Below, one piece after another: positions 11,801 to 24,941 of a stretch of 64,000 nt of DNA. Made by a program: the position numbers and the translations under genes. The notes below the pieces were generated by a model that saw only the letters and a list, made by a program, of their open reading frames with translations, did no database searches and was not told the DNA's origin. The stretch's first letter is position 1; each line of letters starts with the position of its first letter. The stretch is from Gnetum montanum. Taxonomy: Eukaryota; Streptophyta; Gnetopsida; Gnetales; Gnetaceae. The DNA is taken from contig MNCI01016353.1 in NCBI GenBank assembly GCA_015680685.1, forward strand, positions 45,062 through 109,061, written 5' to 3'.

Positions 11801-12339
11801 GGATATGACCAAGCAAAAGTTGTTGACCATTCTTCAACCACATTTAACAACATCTTTTTCTATTCTAGAGCAAGATTTGCATTGATTATGATTGGCTTTC
11901 CATTTTTTAAGAACACATATTCCATGTTGGTCAGTAGAGTTTTTAGTTCAAGGGGCTCTTGATTGAAATTTTCAAGAATTTCCAACTCTTCCTAATAGGT
12001 ATCATTATTTGCATCATTAGAGAGTTGGTGATGAACTTGCTCTAGTTTAACCAAGCCTACAACATATGCACATGTAAGGCTCTTAGTTGGTTCCATGCAA
12101 AGTGTGTTGCTCTTAAAATTAATGGTTAGCTACTAGGGTGACCTCTTATTTTGTGGCTATTGTGTACAGACACCTTTGAATTTCTACTTTTGGGGCATAC
12201 TTCTTGCATGTAGAGATGGATGCTGATTGCACTACCTAGAGTTTCTGCACACAATTGCACCTTGTATCACTATATGCGATGCATAGAACTCGCTTCTTTT
12301 TAATTTTTCCAAATGCATTTTCTTTAGATATTTCTAGGA

Positions 12340-12700
12340 AAAGATCTCTAATGCCCATCCTCATACCAACAAATTTTTATCCATGCCCTTCCCATCATGA
12401 GTAGGAAGTTCCCTTTGCAGTTCTTCATTTTGATCACTAGGAACTTAGCAGGATAAAACCACCCATAGATAGTGGTTACAGTGTCTTTTACCAATCCTAA
12501 TGGAACAATGATGGACTGGTTTGCCAATTTTAATCTGATATTGCTCTTCTTGAGAGGTGGTAGGTTCCATGTAGTAAACATTTCATGAGAAATCAAATTG
12601 ACACTAGAACCTAAATCAAGAAGAGCCTTGCATGGTTGATTCCCAGAAATCTACAAATAAATAAGAGGACTTCCAGGGTCAGCTAATTTCCTAGGAAGGT
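12340..12700 (-). pseudogene. Element D aspartic protease
   Basis: The minus frame shows CKALLDLGSSVNLISHEM around the catalytic site (12603-12640). The DLG variant of the D-[ST]-G triad is common in Athila and Tat proteases. Then come ANQSIIVPLG, TTIYGWFYPAKFLVI and a GRAW block near 12390, a typical retropepsin layout of about 110 residues. The same domain is seen in C (22850-23220) and A (38470-38880) but not in B. Confidence 0.82.
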
Positions 12701-15223
12701 TTCCAACACGGATCCAATTAGATATAGCATGAGTAAGCATAACAATATGGATCCTAGCTAATACTTAGTTTGAAGGGAACTCGAAGGTATTTGATACAAA
12801 GGAAGATAGAGAAAAAGGGTTGCCAACCATAGGTGTATTTGAGGGCTTAGGTGGATTGTGGAATTGGAAGAAAGGTCTTTTCTTTAATAAAGTGTCCAAA
12901 CCACTTGGTTGATAAAATTAGTTGTAGATTAACAACCATGGTAGCATTACATTATTGTAGTTGAGTTGGGAGTTCACCCTGCATAGGTGAAGCAGGTGAT
13001 AGCTATGTGTAGGGTGGAGGAACATGGGCAAGAACAGGAGGAGGATAAGGGTAAAAGATGGTATCCCTTCTTACATGTGAAGAATGAGTTTGATAATAAT
13101 CAGGAGGATAGTAGTGAGGTTGAAAGTAGAAATGTGACTAGAAGAGTCATGTGGAGACAAACGTTGCTAAACATAGCATCCATATGGATCAAGTTTTCTA
13201 TAAGGGTATTGTTACCTTGGTGGTGCCAGTGTCCATGATTGCAATTGCTGCCACTATTGATACTACTCATATGGTTGTGTTGGAGTTTCACTTGGATAAT
13301 ATTTTTGTTGCTAGTGGAATTGCCTAGAATTTTCTTGAGGATAAGGCAATCTTCTGGGTGTTTGCCTTTGTGCTAAGCATGGATTCAAAGCATACACCAT
13401 AGATTCCTATAAGTGTTATAATAGGATAACATCCCTTAGGATATTCATAATTGTAGATGTCACATCCATCATCATCATCTGATTCACTTCCTATAACTTC
13501 CTCTATTATAGCAATCTTACCCTTACCTCCTTGACTAGCACGTTATGCTTCCTTGTGCCTCCAACACTCATGATCACTACCTTGTTCTTTGGACTCTTCA
13601 ACAATTTTTAGGATAGCTTGAAATTTGCTATCCATAGAGTCCCATAACTGATCAACCTTGGCCATAATTTCAAATTGAAATTTTTGAAATGGTAAGGTTT
13701 TCTTATTCACCATCTCATCAAGTGATGATTCTTTCTCACTGTCAAAGAATCAAACCTTTCTCTTTTGAATGGAAAGATCACGATTGTACTCTTCTACACT
13801 TTTTCATTTTCTTAATTCTCCTTCTTCTCTAGCTACCTACTTAATCAATCTTTGGATCTAATGGGTGCTTAATTCTGATAGTCACCCTTGGGCATAAATG
13901 CTAAGGGTTCTCCTTGTTTCTGATCAAAGCTCATCTACAATGTGGCAAAGTTGATTTAGTTGAGAATAATCATGTCCTAAACATTTGTGCATTAAGGAAT
14001 AGTATCGGTCGATGGTGGCATCTAAAGGTTCGTGTTTTCCTTGTTTTCATCCTTAGATTTTCCTTCTCAAGTTGGACACTCTGGAGTATGTTTGATATTT
14101 ATCATTGAATAATTCAAGCATTATACTCCATCAAGTACTAGTTTTCTACTACTTTAATGAGTATCCTTGAGAACAACTTAAGTTTTTGCCACTCATTCTC
14201 TATATTTTGTAAGGCACATGCATCTTGAAAAGCTTGGAGATGGTTCTATGGATCTAAGTTATATTCTCCTTCAAATTGAGAAATATTGTTCATGGCTAGT
14301 CTTTTTATCTGGCTATTTTTTACAAGCCTTGTAGGGATTCTAACTACCTCTACAATGTTTAGCATACTTTAGGTAGTAAGTAAAAGCTCATTGAGGCCTT
14401 CATTTTGGTGTCTACAATACCCTCTACTACCCCTTCGTTGATGGCATTGTGTCTCTCTTGAATGCCCACGCCCCTGGTCTTGCCTTGCTCAATGGTCCCT
14501 TTGATCATTTCAATCCTATTGATCACCTCCATCATGATTGCACCCCTTGTGGTTGCAATTAGAACTATAAGAAAAAGAGGACGATGATGAAGGTGAAGAG
14601 GAAGGAGGACTAGCATGATCACAATGCTTGCTACCACCTCTTCGATGATCGTAATCACAATCATGATCTTGTTTTTTGTCTACATCACTACCTTGAATTA
14701 CCTCTTTAGATCCTTCTTTCTCATTGGATCCATTCTTGCTAGAACGGGGATTGTGAATTGTGGAAGACAGGTTCTAGTTTTGTCCTCCTTCACAAAAGTT
14801 AAAGAAAGGAATTTTAGTGAATGGAAAACCCCTAGAAAAGGATTCTCCACCATCTTTTTGGTATAGCAGGAATGGGGAATCATTAAACCCTTTTTCCTTT
14901 ACAGATTCATAGTGTTTTTCTAGCTAGTGATCCCTAATATGTTGGGCCTTAGTTAAATAATAATCCCTGGAGGCACTATCCTACATAATATACTCAGCTT
15001 GAAGTTCTTGAAGACCTAATCATATAAGTATTTATTGAAGCATTGTAGGAATGGATCGATCTGGCGGCAACATGATGTTGCCCTCCATGTCATGCCATTA
15101 TAGTTGTTCATCCTAGTGTAGAATGAAGGTAAAATTTGGTACATACTCAATAGGATGAGCATATACCACATGATATTGTTGAGGCACTGGTTGATGTACT
15201 CCATCAGACTTGGGTAGAGAATC
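12701..15223 (-). pseudogene. Element D gag
   Basis: The N-terminal block near 15140-15090 (YVPNFTFILH, WHDMEGNIMLPPD) matches C and A gag. The C-terminal part near 13290-13000 matches C's Pro/Tyr-rich gag tail. Frames are broken by many stops. The start is lost because the sequence jumps at an N (15224) straight into the LTR. No CCHC knuckle was seen, which is common for Athila-type gags. Confidence 0.7.
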
Positions 15224-15224
15224 N

Positions 15225-16023
15225 GTCGAATTTCATAGACCTTAAGGTTTTAAGTACAATAGTTCAAGGAAGTGAAATCTAACTAGAATGATCATTATTT
15301 TCTTAGTTCCACTCATGAGGTACAAGTATATGATTAAGTGCAACTAAGGTATATGATTTTTATCATTTTATATTTTATAAGTTTAATCACCTACAACAAG
15401 AATGAAAGGTAGGGTAATTTAAGATCTAATTCATCTACTGCCTAACTAGCTTAACACAAGTACTTGTTCCCACTTTCTAGAAACATCCTAAACACATATA
15501 GCACTACTGGGCTACCAAACATTAAGCATTTCTAGATTATTGAGTGCTACATGTATGCTGGAGATGGTCGTGCTTGTGTTCATTAACAACTAGAAATTAA
15601 TTGCTTAATTAAAGTGCATTAAAGTGAAGTGCATGAAAATAAAGTGCATAAATATTAAATGCATCAAGGAAACATTAATCTATTCTCAGTGCTACAAGGA
15701 TGATCAAAAAGGTTCATTTTTATTCCTATCACATTGCTATGCTCAAGTACATCAGTGCTTGAACAAAGATCCATACACACTCAGACTCCTATTGCAGGTA
15801 CTCAGAAAGTATTCTAACTCTAGAGAAAACAAACTACAAGAGCTTCACTATCTATGATAGAAAAATATGAAAAAATATATTAAAATTGTGAGCCCAAGCA
15901 CTATATTTATAGGCTGACATATACTCTACGATATTGGATATTTGACATTATGTCTTAGGTTTCGACATCAGGTATTTAATACCAAGGCTCTAATATCAAA
16001 GCCAGTCAAAACATGATTCATCA
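15225..16023 (-). repeat. Element D 5' LTR (3' end missing)
   Basis: It runs on the minus strand from TGATGAATCATG at 16023. U3 carries several ATATC/GATAT words, then TATAAATA (complement at 15904-15911). The R/U5 part includes a GATCTTTGTTCAAGCACTGATG-like 3'-processing region and matches C's LTR to about 15240. The last ~60 bases of LTR and the primer site are missing at the N at 15224. Confidence 0.82.
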
Positions 16024-17575
16024 ACAGTGATACTATCTAGAAGATCAAAGATTTCTAGAAGTAGTTTTCTGATTCCCACCAGTTAGTCTAGTAGTTCTTC
16101 ACTTAATCTACTACTTATGTTTCCTACGAACATCTGCACATCTTTGAGTGTAGTGATGTTTGGTATAGATGTCACAGGTGCATTGAGTGTTTCAATAATC
16201 TTGTCAGCAACCATCTCTGCTATTATCTCTTATCCTTGGTGTTTCATCAACAACACTGTTACCCCCTTACCTTCCTCTAAGCACATTGAGAAGGTCATCG
16301 CATTCCCAAAGATTTTTAGGAGTGACTACTGTCCTTCAAGAGATACCATGACCTCTCTAGTGTTAAGATTCGACCTTGCAGACAACTATGTTCGTTGGGC
16401 CAAGAAAATAGATGTACCTCCTCCCATTAGGTTGACTATTCAAGCCATATTATTTAGGAAACTCATCATTGGCTAGTACAAAGATGGGTCCCTGCCACTC
16501 ATGCTTGCTTGTTGCTCTTATTTCCTCAAGAGCCATTCTCTATACTTGCACAATTATTGGGCTATTTCAGTGATGTTTGACATAGTCATTTTAGTGATAG
16601 GTGGAGGTGATGGCTACTACCCCTCTTCTTGAATGATCATTGTAGGTGTCTTATCTTTCATCATCTCCCCACAATTAGTGGTTGGAGCATGCTTGAAAAC
16701 ATTGTTTGTATAATGGACTATTCCTTCCCTTTGATAGAGTTTTTTGATGAGGCATGGAAAGGGAAGTGTCTTTCTTCCATGTTCATTTTCTTTAAATCAC
16801 TTCTCCATCTCTAGATAGATCATTTGTGGAATTTTGACAAGGAATCTCCCACTTAGAGCAATGCATGCACGATCAGAAAAAGTGGTGATCCTACTTTGCC
16901 TCACTATGGGATTTAGGTGGAAGGATGCGATCTTGTAGTGGGTCATTTTTGTTGGTGTGAGCATGCCAAAATCCTTGCGGTTGACACCATAGCATTGTTG
17001 CATCCATTCTTTCTTGATGCTAGGGTCTACCTACATTGAAATCTCAATGAGATTTACCCTAGTTTCTAGCAACCAAAGCATTTCAATAATGGCCTACATT
17101 GAGTAGGACATTGAGATGTCCTTGATTATGATCATTAAACCAACCTGCCTATTGTTCGAGAATAAGAATGTCTCTCCCATGTACCATTCCTCAATGGAAG
17201 TGACAATTAACCACATGGGAGAGGTCTTCATTTGGACATGTACTTCTTTCAATGCTTGGTCCAAGAAAGGGCCAAATTTTAACTCCTAGAGCACTATTTT
17301 TTGGACCTCCCTTGATCTGATTTGATTTAGAAAAGCTTTCATCAAGGTCACCTTAAGATTTTCTTACTGAGCTGGTGCCTCATCCTAATGGAAATTTTCT
17401 ATTGCTACTACTAGTTCTAGAATCTTATGAATAAATTCCACCTCGGCCTCTTCCCTAAGAGAACCTATAGTGTGGGTTGCAAGTGGTTCTTCTTGGGCTT
17501 GTTCTTGGCCCCTTCCTGATCTTGGTTGTTTCTCCCTTTGTTGATACAATCCTCCTTCCTACGTATGCTTGCCAT
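16024..17575 (-). pseudogene. Element C third ORF, N-terminal and middle part
   Basis: It starts on the minus strand with ATG at 17575, followed by a short basic region (MASIRRKE). It aligns blockwise with the third ORFs of A (from 41495) and B (from 49489). The diagnostic block KTLPFPCLIKKLY at about 16760-16720 corresponds to LPFSCLI in A and LPFPCLI in B. That motif resembles the 'putative plant transposon protein' domain (Pfam PF20167, from memory). The next block, GKGVTVLLMKHQG, matches GKGTKIVVMQHQD in A. The reading ends at 16024 where element D has inserted. Several stops and at least one frameshift. Function unknown; not an obvious envelope protein, since no signal peptide or membrane segment was seen. 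Confidence 0.68.
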
Positions 17576-19600
17576 TTAGTGCCATATGTGGTCACAACAC
17601 ATTCATGGATTAGTAGATACAACGTGTAACTTGGAATATTTTGAGTACCTTATCTCATCAGTTAGTTACACTTGGCTAAGGTTGGACCATGGTAGATTAA
17701 TATTTATTATTATTTTATTTATTAATTTTTATTATAAGTATCATCAGAGCTCATTGAAAGAGTATAACTCTATAATTTGGTGTTTAAATGTTGATTTTTG
17801 AGTTAAACCTTTGTGGGAGTTCAAAAAAATGGCAAAAAAATTCTATAAAAAATGGCACATTTGTGGTCCCCATGACTAATAGCTTACCTCTGATAACTAC
17901 AAGGTCAAAGAATGGAGTGATTTGGATAAATGATTAGGAATTTATGATCTCTGGAAGGTTCTAGGCTCTGAAAATTTGAAAAACTTCCTTGGTTTTTGCA
18001 AAAAAATGTGAAAATTTCAAAGGGAGGATTATGCATATATATACTATTTTTGTGCTATGTCAACGAGGTTGCATATATGAGGCCCTATATACACATCTGC
18101 TCCATCAATAGGGCCCCATATACATAGCCCATAGATGAAATTTTCAAACTTCAATATCTTGAAAAATACAAGGAATTTTTAAATAAAATTGGAGTCCATG
18201 AAGTCCCAAAAAAGCCAAGAATATGATGGAATCATTAAAGATGGACTTTCAAAGCTCAAAAATTCAAAAATTTGATGGAGAAGGTGTGTATTGAACAAAA
18301 TATGTAAAGGAGCACATGGTTGGATGCAGAAGATGGATGTACGAAAGATTCTAATTGCAAGAATGCCTAAGGATAAGGTGTTGAATGAATCCAACCAAGA
18401 GATATGCAAGTGGGTCCTTTCCATAGTAGGCACATGCCTTTTTTTCCCTTGCATAACCTCAACCTAAGGAGTTTGTGGCCCTAGAGGTGATTAATGATTG
18501 ATGGAAGTTAAGAACCAACAGTTGGAAGATTCTACCCAAGAATTCAAATACGTTAGACAAAGACACCGAATCAAGAACATGGACACTAGCAGTGAGGTAA
18601 CTTATGGGCAACATAAATGGATGATAGAAAAGGTGAAATGAAAATCTAAATTAAGATCATAAGAAGTCCCTTGTGGATTTTATGTTTAAATGGCTTGAGA
18701 AGATCCATCCTTAGTCCATACCAAAACCAACCACTTTTAGTGACTTCACATTGCCACTCCAGGATTGATTCACGCCCTCAAGACACAAGAGTGCTCCCAC
18801 AGAATAACCACCATTCCATAAAGAGAAGAAAAGAGAAGAAAAAAGTGAAAGATGGCCTTAGTTAGAGGGGACCTTTAGGCATGGGTAACATGTCTTTCTA
18901 GTCCCATAACTAGTGCTTATAGCCTATTTATTTGTCTAAGGGGTGTGCTTTGAATTCCCATCATTTTTTTTTTCGATGGGAACCACACCATGCAAAGACT
19001 TTATTTAACTTCGTGTTATTGGTCAACACGGAAAGGTAAAAAGTCTATGAAACCACTCATGCACTTGTGCAAGTAGAAGAGTACAAAGAGTATTGAGTCC
19101 CCTTGAAGTCACACCCTATGCAAACCTTTAAATCCTTTCCAATTCTAGAAACTACCAAGGAGACAAACTTATTAAAAGTTTATTTAATGAAAGGGATCTC
19201 AAATTTTCAAAATAAGAAAAACCTTAGAGTTTGTGGATGGGTGGATGTCATAGACTCACTGCCTATTCCATGAAAAAGAAACCATGACTTAGCCATTGGT
19301 ACAAAAATTCAGAAGTAGAAACTAGACATTAGCAAACAAAACATTAAGCATGAACCACCATTAGTAACTACTACAGCACCACTTTTTCCTATTGGAATAA
19401 AACATATTTATTAGCAAAAATTAGAAAATTACACTAAAAATAAAGTAAAATATATAAGAAAGTCTAAAATATTCAAGAAAGATTTAAATGTACTAATGAT
19501 GGTGTAAAAAAATGGTGTAAAATAGGAAAAATATTTAAAATAAAAAATGTGTAAAATAAACAAACTGCAAACACAAAAATGTGTAAAAAAATAGAAAAAT
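17576..19600 (-). other. Element C 3' untranslated region and leader of third ORF
   Basis: It follows the integrase stop with an AT-rich stretch of TTTTACAC-like words (19440-19600). It contains the conserved GGCATGTGCCTACTATGG block near 18425, the internal promoter (separate entry) and a leader. The leader shares ACCAAGGAAG and TTTTTCAAATTTTC with element A. A GAGGTAAGC splice-donor-like site lies at about 17890. No ORF of its own. Confidence 0.6.
17995..18140 (-). promoter_or_regulatory. Element C internal promoter candidate
   Basis: On the minus strand two copies of a TGTATAT-GGGGCC / GTATATAGGGCC motif lie upstream of TATATATA (about 18034-18043). The leader that follows is clearly homologous to the leader downstream of the internal TATA box in element A. 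Position and homology support a promoter for the third ORF. The motifs themselves differ from those in A and B. Confidence 0.5.
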
Positions 19601-20800
19601 TGAGGAGCCACATATATGGTTAGCATGGATGACCATCTCCCCCATAACTAAGTTGGAAGGAGATCTGAAAAATTGAGCATGGTTGCCCATCCATTGAGGT
19701 ATTTGTTACATTGGCTTGCTTTGGCTTGTGGAAAGGCTTTATTTGTTGGATGTTAATTCTTTTCTTTTTGTCTAGAATTTTAGGTTTGTATGTGATCATG
19801 GTCCCAAAAGAAAAGGTTTCATCAATGATATAAGGTCCCTCCCACAATGTTTGGAATTTTTTTTTTTGAGGTATGTGTGTGAGATTCCAATAGAGAACCT
19901 TATCTCCTACTTGAAATTTTACTTTCTATATTCTAAGATCATGATGTTGCTTGTTGAATGCCTTGTGCACTTCATTCAAAGATAGGTCTACCAATCTATT
20001 TTTTTCCAACACATCGAGGTTGATCAATCTTTCTTTTTGTGCTAGACTTAGGTCAAGATTCATATCACAAGTTGTTGAAAGTGTATGAAGCTCAGATTCA
20101 ATCGAGAGTGTTAGAAATTTTCTGTATACTAACTCATAAGGAGAGTAGTCAATAGGGAGTCTTCATGTTAAGCGGTAGGTCCAAAGGGCATCATTGAGTT
20201 TTATGCTCCAATATTTCCTATATTTGCTAATAGTTCTTGTTAGAATCTTTGTAATCTTCCTATTAGTTACCTCTGCTTGAACATTGGCTTGGGGGTGAAT
20301 TTTCAAAAAGTGGCACCTGTAAAATGGGTTTTGTTATCAGAAATTAGTGCACATGGCACCCTAAACCTATTCACAACATTTTTTTGTACAAATCGAGCAA
20401 TAGTGGATGATGTATAGTCCATGATGGCTGCTGCTTCTACCCATTTGGTATAGTAGTTAATGATGATGATTATATATGCCTTCCTATCGAACATGGATGT
20501 GATGGGACCCATGAAATATATGCCCCATATGTCAAAGGATTCCAATGGTTAAATTCACTATTGAGGACCCTCCATTTGTGTGGTCATTCCACCATCTTAT
20601 TGACAGCACTCATAGGATCATATAAATTAGTGGGCATCCCTGAAGATTATGGGCCAATATTATCCTGTCATTAGGATTTTTATGGTTGTGCATCCCCCAA
20701 CATAGTTGCCCCCACAAGGACCTTCATGAGTGTCTTGGAGAATGCACAATTGATTTGCATCCAGTACACACCAGTGAACTAGGCCATTGGCACACACCTT
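19601..20800 (-). pseudogene. Element C integrase
   Basis: The core begins with FDIWGIYFMGP (20545 downward) and continues with NYYTKWVEAA and ALISDNKTHF, which keeps the second catalytic Asp. After about 20303 the core is disrupted. The C-terminal WEGPYII block is at 19847-19820, and the protein ends with LSYGGDGHPC at about 19620. This short tail is useful because a trace of it is also kept in the pol-less element A. Confidence 0.83.
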
Positions 20801-22400
20801 ATAAAGAAATCTATTGATTTCTATGAAGTGCTTAGTCCGATGAAGACATTGTTATTTTTTCTTGTGGTCCAAATCTTGTGGCATATCTTAAGTAAGAAGA
20901 TAAGTAAGGATGTCATCATATCATTTTGGTTCTTGGGGCACTTGTTTAGTTATAGCCTTGACAAAGAGGAGTTCATCAGGAAATAAATCAGATAGTGGAC
21001 ATTCCTCCTCTTTGTTATCCCATCACAACTAAGACAAGTGATCAACAACCACATTCTTAGTCCCCTTTCAATCTACCATTGTAAGATTGAACTCCTGTAA
21101 GATCACCAGCCACTATAGAACATGGGAGCTCAATGTCGTCTTGTTCATAAGGAAGAAAATGGCACTATGATCAATGTGCATCAATAATTTATATCCAAGC
21201 ACAGTGTCTACAATTTTCCAAAGCATACATCACTACCATCAATTCTTTTTTTGTGATGGTGTAATTCAGTTGTGCACCCACAATGCTTCAACTTGTATAG
21301 TGGATGTAATATGGACATTTCTTATCATCCAACTGTATAAGCATAACTCCCAAGGCATAGTTAGATGCATCTATCATAATATGGAATGGTCTGGACTAGT
21401 TAGGTGCTTGTAGAATTAGAGTCTTAATGAGCTTCTACTTGAGGCTTTAGAATGCACTTTCACATTCTTTAGTCCATATGAAAGGAGCAACTTTTCTTTG
21501 TCAAATCGATTAATGGCTTCGTGATCTTACAGAAACTCTCAATGAATCTCTAGTAGTGACCAATATGTCCAAGAAATAACTAAACATTTTTGACAATTTT
21601 TGGTTGAAGGGCGATTCCTTGGATGACCCTTATCTTTTCAAGGTCTACCTTGATCCCTTCCTATGAAATTTGGTGTCCCAATATAATGCCCTCTTGAACC
21701 ATGAGATGACTCTTCTACCAATTGAGCGATAGATGTATCTCTACACATATTTTTAGTACTTGCTGAAGGTAGTTCAAGGCTTGCTCGAATGTAGTGCCAT
21801 AAGTGAAGAATTCACCCATGAAGACTTCCACTCTACTACCTATTTGCTATTGAAAGATACTTAAGACTAAGCATTGGAAAGTGGTAGGAGCATTACATAG
21901 ACCAAAAGGCATTTTGTGATATGCAAAGGTCCCCTAGGGACTTGTGAATATTATTTTGGCCTAATCTTCTGGTGCAATTTAGATTTGGTTATTGCCATTA
22001 TAACCATTCAAAAAACTATAATAGTAATGTCTAGATATGGTGTCCAACACCTCATCAATGAAAGCAACAAAAAATGATCTTTGAATGTTGCCATGGTTAA
22101 CGACTTGAAGTCAATGCAAACTCACCATTTTCCACCTCTCTTTAGTACTATGATGAATGAACTAAGCCACTCACTATCTGCAATGGGGTAGATAAACCCT
22201 ACCTTAAGGAGTTACTTAATCTCCTCCTTGATAATTTGTTTTAATTTTTGCCTCAACTTCCATTGTGGTTGCTTCCTTGGCTTCATGGACAGATCAATGT
22301 AAATGTGATGCTAGCATATCCATGGATCAATTACAATGAGTTCAAGATATGATTAGTAAAAGGCTATTGGCCATTTTTTTACCACTTTTAATAGTTTTAC
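20801..22400 (-). pseudogene. Element C reverse transcriptase and RNase H
   Basis: KMPFGLCNAPTTFQ and VEVFMGEFFTYG mark the RT palm. The catalytic box at 21808-21822 reads FMGE for FMDD, losing both Asp residues. The RNase H region parallels D's (about 21420-21150). Frames are heavily broken. A linker without clear domains continues to about 22850. Confidence 0.82.
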
Positions 22401-22849
22401 TTTCTATTTAGGAGCCATTTTGGCATTGAGTATGACCAGCTTACCATTTTTTAAGAACACATATTCCAAAATAGCATGTAAGATTTTTAGCTCTAGGGGC
22501 TCATGTTTAAAATTCTCAGGGATCTCCAACTCTTCTCAATTAGTATCAACATTTTCATCATTAGAGAGTTAGTGACAAACTTGCTCTAGTTCATCCATGC
22601 CTGCAACATAAGTGCATGTTAGGCTCTCAGCAAGTTCCATGCACATTATGCTACTGTTAGAATCAACGGTTAGCCACTGGGTGCCCTCTTGTTTTGTAGC
22701 TGTTGCATACAGACACCTTTGAATATCTACTTTTTGTGCACACTAATTTCATGTAGAAATAGATGCTCATTTTATAGACTAGAGCTTTTACATGCAATTG
22801 CACCCTATATCACTATACACAATGCATGGAACTCATCTCTTCTTGATCT

Positions 22850-23220
22850 TTCCTAATGCATTTTCCCTATGGTATCTCCAGGGAAAGATCTCTAATACCC
22901 ATTCTTGCATCAACAATGCTTAACCATGCCCTTCCCATAATGATTGGAAAATCCCCCTTGTAGTTTTCAACCTTAATTGCTAGGAAATTGGCAAGATAAT
23001 ACCATCCATAAATAGTGGTCACAATGTCTTTGACTAGTTCCAATGGAACAATGATGGACTAGTCTACCAATTCTAATATGAGAGGTGGCAGGTTCTAAGA
23101 ATTGTGCATTTCATGAGATATGAAGTTCACACCAGAATTAAAATCAAGAAGAGCTCTACATGGTTCATTTCTAGCAATTTGTAGATAGATAAGATGGCTT
23201 CCAGGATTAGCTAATTTCCT
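22850..23220 (-). pseudogene. Element C aspartic protease
   Basis: The minus frame reads CRALLDFNSGVNFISHEM where D has LLDLGSSVNLISHEM. Then come VPLELVKDIVTTIYGW and FPIIMGRAWLS. The DFNSG catalytic region is altered compared with D. Same position between gag and RT. Confidence 0.8.
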
Positions 23221-24788
23221 AGGAAGGTTTCCAACTCGAATCTAATTAGATACAACATGGGTGAGCATAATAGTATGGATTTTAGGTAGCATTTGATCTG
23301 AAGGGGACCTAATGAAATGATTTGTAGAGGATGAAGTAGGAATAAGGTGATTAGTCGTCTGAGTCTATGAGGGCTTAGTAGGGTTATTAGGTTGGAAAAA
23401 TGATCTTTTGTGAGCACGAGGTTCTAAACCCCTCGGTTGATGAACTAGTTGTAGATTGACAACCCTAGTAACATTATGTTGCTATAGCTAGGCTAGAAGT
23501 TCATCTTGCATGGATGGAGTAGGTGGTAGTTGCATTGAGGGTAGAGGAACAGGTGTAGAGACAGGAGGAGGGTAAGGATAAAATATGTCATCCCTCCTAC
23601 CATGTGGAGAGTGAGCTCTGTAGTATTCAAGAGGATGGTAGAGATGTTGGAAAGAAGAAACGTGACTAAAAGAGTCATGTGAAGACAAAGGTTGCTGAAC
23701 ATAATACCCATATGGATCTGGTTGCCTAAGGGTACTTTTGCCCTGGGGGTGGCATTCCCCACAACTATGGTTGGTGCCACTATTGATATTTTTCATATGA
23801 TTATAGTAGAGTTCTACTTGGATAATGTTTATTGTTGTTGATGGAACTACTTGGGATTGCCTTGAGGATAAGGCAAACTTTTAGGTGCTTGCCTTCTTGC
23901 TAGTTGTGGATTTAGAGCAAACATCCCAGATTCCTATAAGTATGACACAATGGAACAACATTCCTTAGGATGTTCGTATTGATAGATGTCACACCCATCA
24001 TCATCATTTGACTCAATTTCCACAACTTCATCTACTACAATAAATTCTCCCTTACCCCTTTAGTAGGTACATTCAACTTCTTTTTGCATCCTATGGTGGT
24101 GATCACTACTCTAGTCTCTTAATTCTTTAATTATTTTTAAAGTAGTTTGGAATTTTTCATCCAATGAATCACACATTTTATTCACCTTAGCCACCACCAC
24201 CATGATATCTACCAACTCCCATTCAGTTGTCACAACCATGTTTGTCAGTTTTCTTATCATCTCTACACTTGTCTGAGCCCTTTCCTTGACTACCATCTTT
24301 ACCTAAACTAGATTTTTGATAGTGAACCACAAATTCAGGGTCACAACCCCATCACTAGTAAGAAGGGATGGAGAATTTTCATGTGGAGAGCCCCTACAGA
24401 GAGGGTTCTCATTGTTGTCTTGGTTAAGTAGAAACAAGGGATTGGTGAACCATTTTCCCTTCACAAACTCATGGTGCTTCTCCTGGTGTTGATCTCTCCT
24501 ATGTTGTGTTTCAGTGGGATGGTAGTCCCGATAGTTATAATCATGCACAATGTGCTCTTCTTGAAGATCTTGGATGCCTAACTTCTTAAGAGTTTGAAGT
24601 AGCATCATGAGCACAAATTGATCGGGGGGCATTACAATGCTACCTTTCATATCATGCCATTGTAGTTGTCCATCCCAATGGAGGATGAAGGTGAAGTTAG
24701 GCACATACTCATCTAGATGAGTATATACCACTTTTCATTCTTGAGGGACTAGTGGTTTAGCATCATTATGCGAATGAGAAGAAGACAT
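23221..24788 (-). pseudogene. Element C gag
   Basis: It opens at 24788 with MSSSHSHNDAKPLVPQ, then a stop, then a long open stretch (24731-24303) with YVPNFTFILHWDG and WHDMKGSIVMPPD, which matches gag of A and D. The C-terminal part (23796-23488) is rich in Pro, Tyr, His and Ser. The start lies about 150 bp after the primer site, as expected. It has fewer disruptions than D's gag. Confidence 0.8.
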
Positions 24789-24923
24789 TTTGCAATATAA
24801 ATAAAATATCAATGTGTTCATGTAATTATATTTATGATGAGAATGATGTTGATCTTAGGGTTCATCCAACAATGTTAATGATATTCAATAAATCTAGATA
24901 CGACATGTTTCAACAAAAAGAGT

Positions 24924-24941
24924 CCTTGGCAACAATGCCAA
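24924..24941 (-). other. Primer-binding site of element C (tRNA-Asp type)
   Basis: On the minus strand TTGGCATTGTTGCCAAGG follows the LTR end directly. It differs from the plant tRNA-Asp complement TGGCGCCGTTGCCGGGGA mainly by C-to-T and G-to-A changes at CpG or CpNpG-like positions. Element B has a better preserved version. Confidence 0.75.

Larger units (their letters stand above)
6829..16023 (-). mobile_element. Element D: Athila-like Ty3/gypsy retrotransposon nested in element C
   Basis: Both LTRs begin with TGATGAATCATG on the minus strand (right edges at 16023 and 7030). Between them lie gag, protease, RT, RNase H and integrase in order, then a 3' untranslated region and polypurine tract. 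The 3' LTR keeps only about 200 of roughly 800 bp, and the 5' LTR has lost its last part plus primer site at an N (15224). The element sits inside the third ORF of element C. It has no third ORF and no internal promoter of its own. Many stops throughout; dead copy. Confidence 0.82.

Noticed and set aside
16117-16476. Plus-strand open frame of 119 codons
   Set aside because: It is the antisense of the third ORF of element C, which aligns with A and B on the minus strand.
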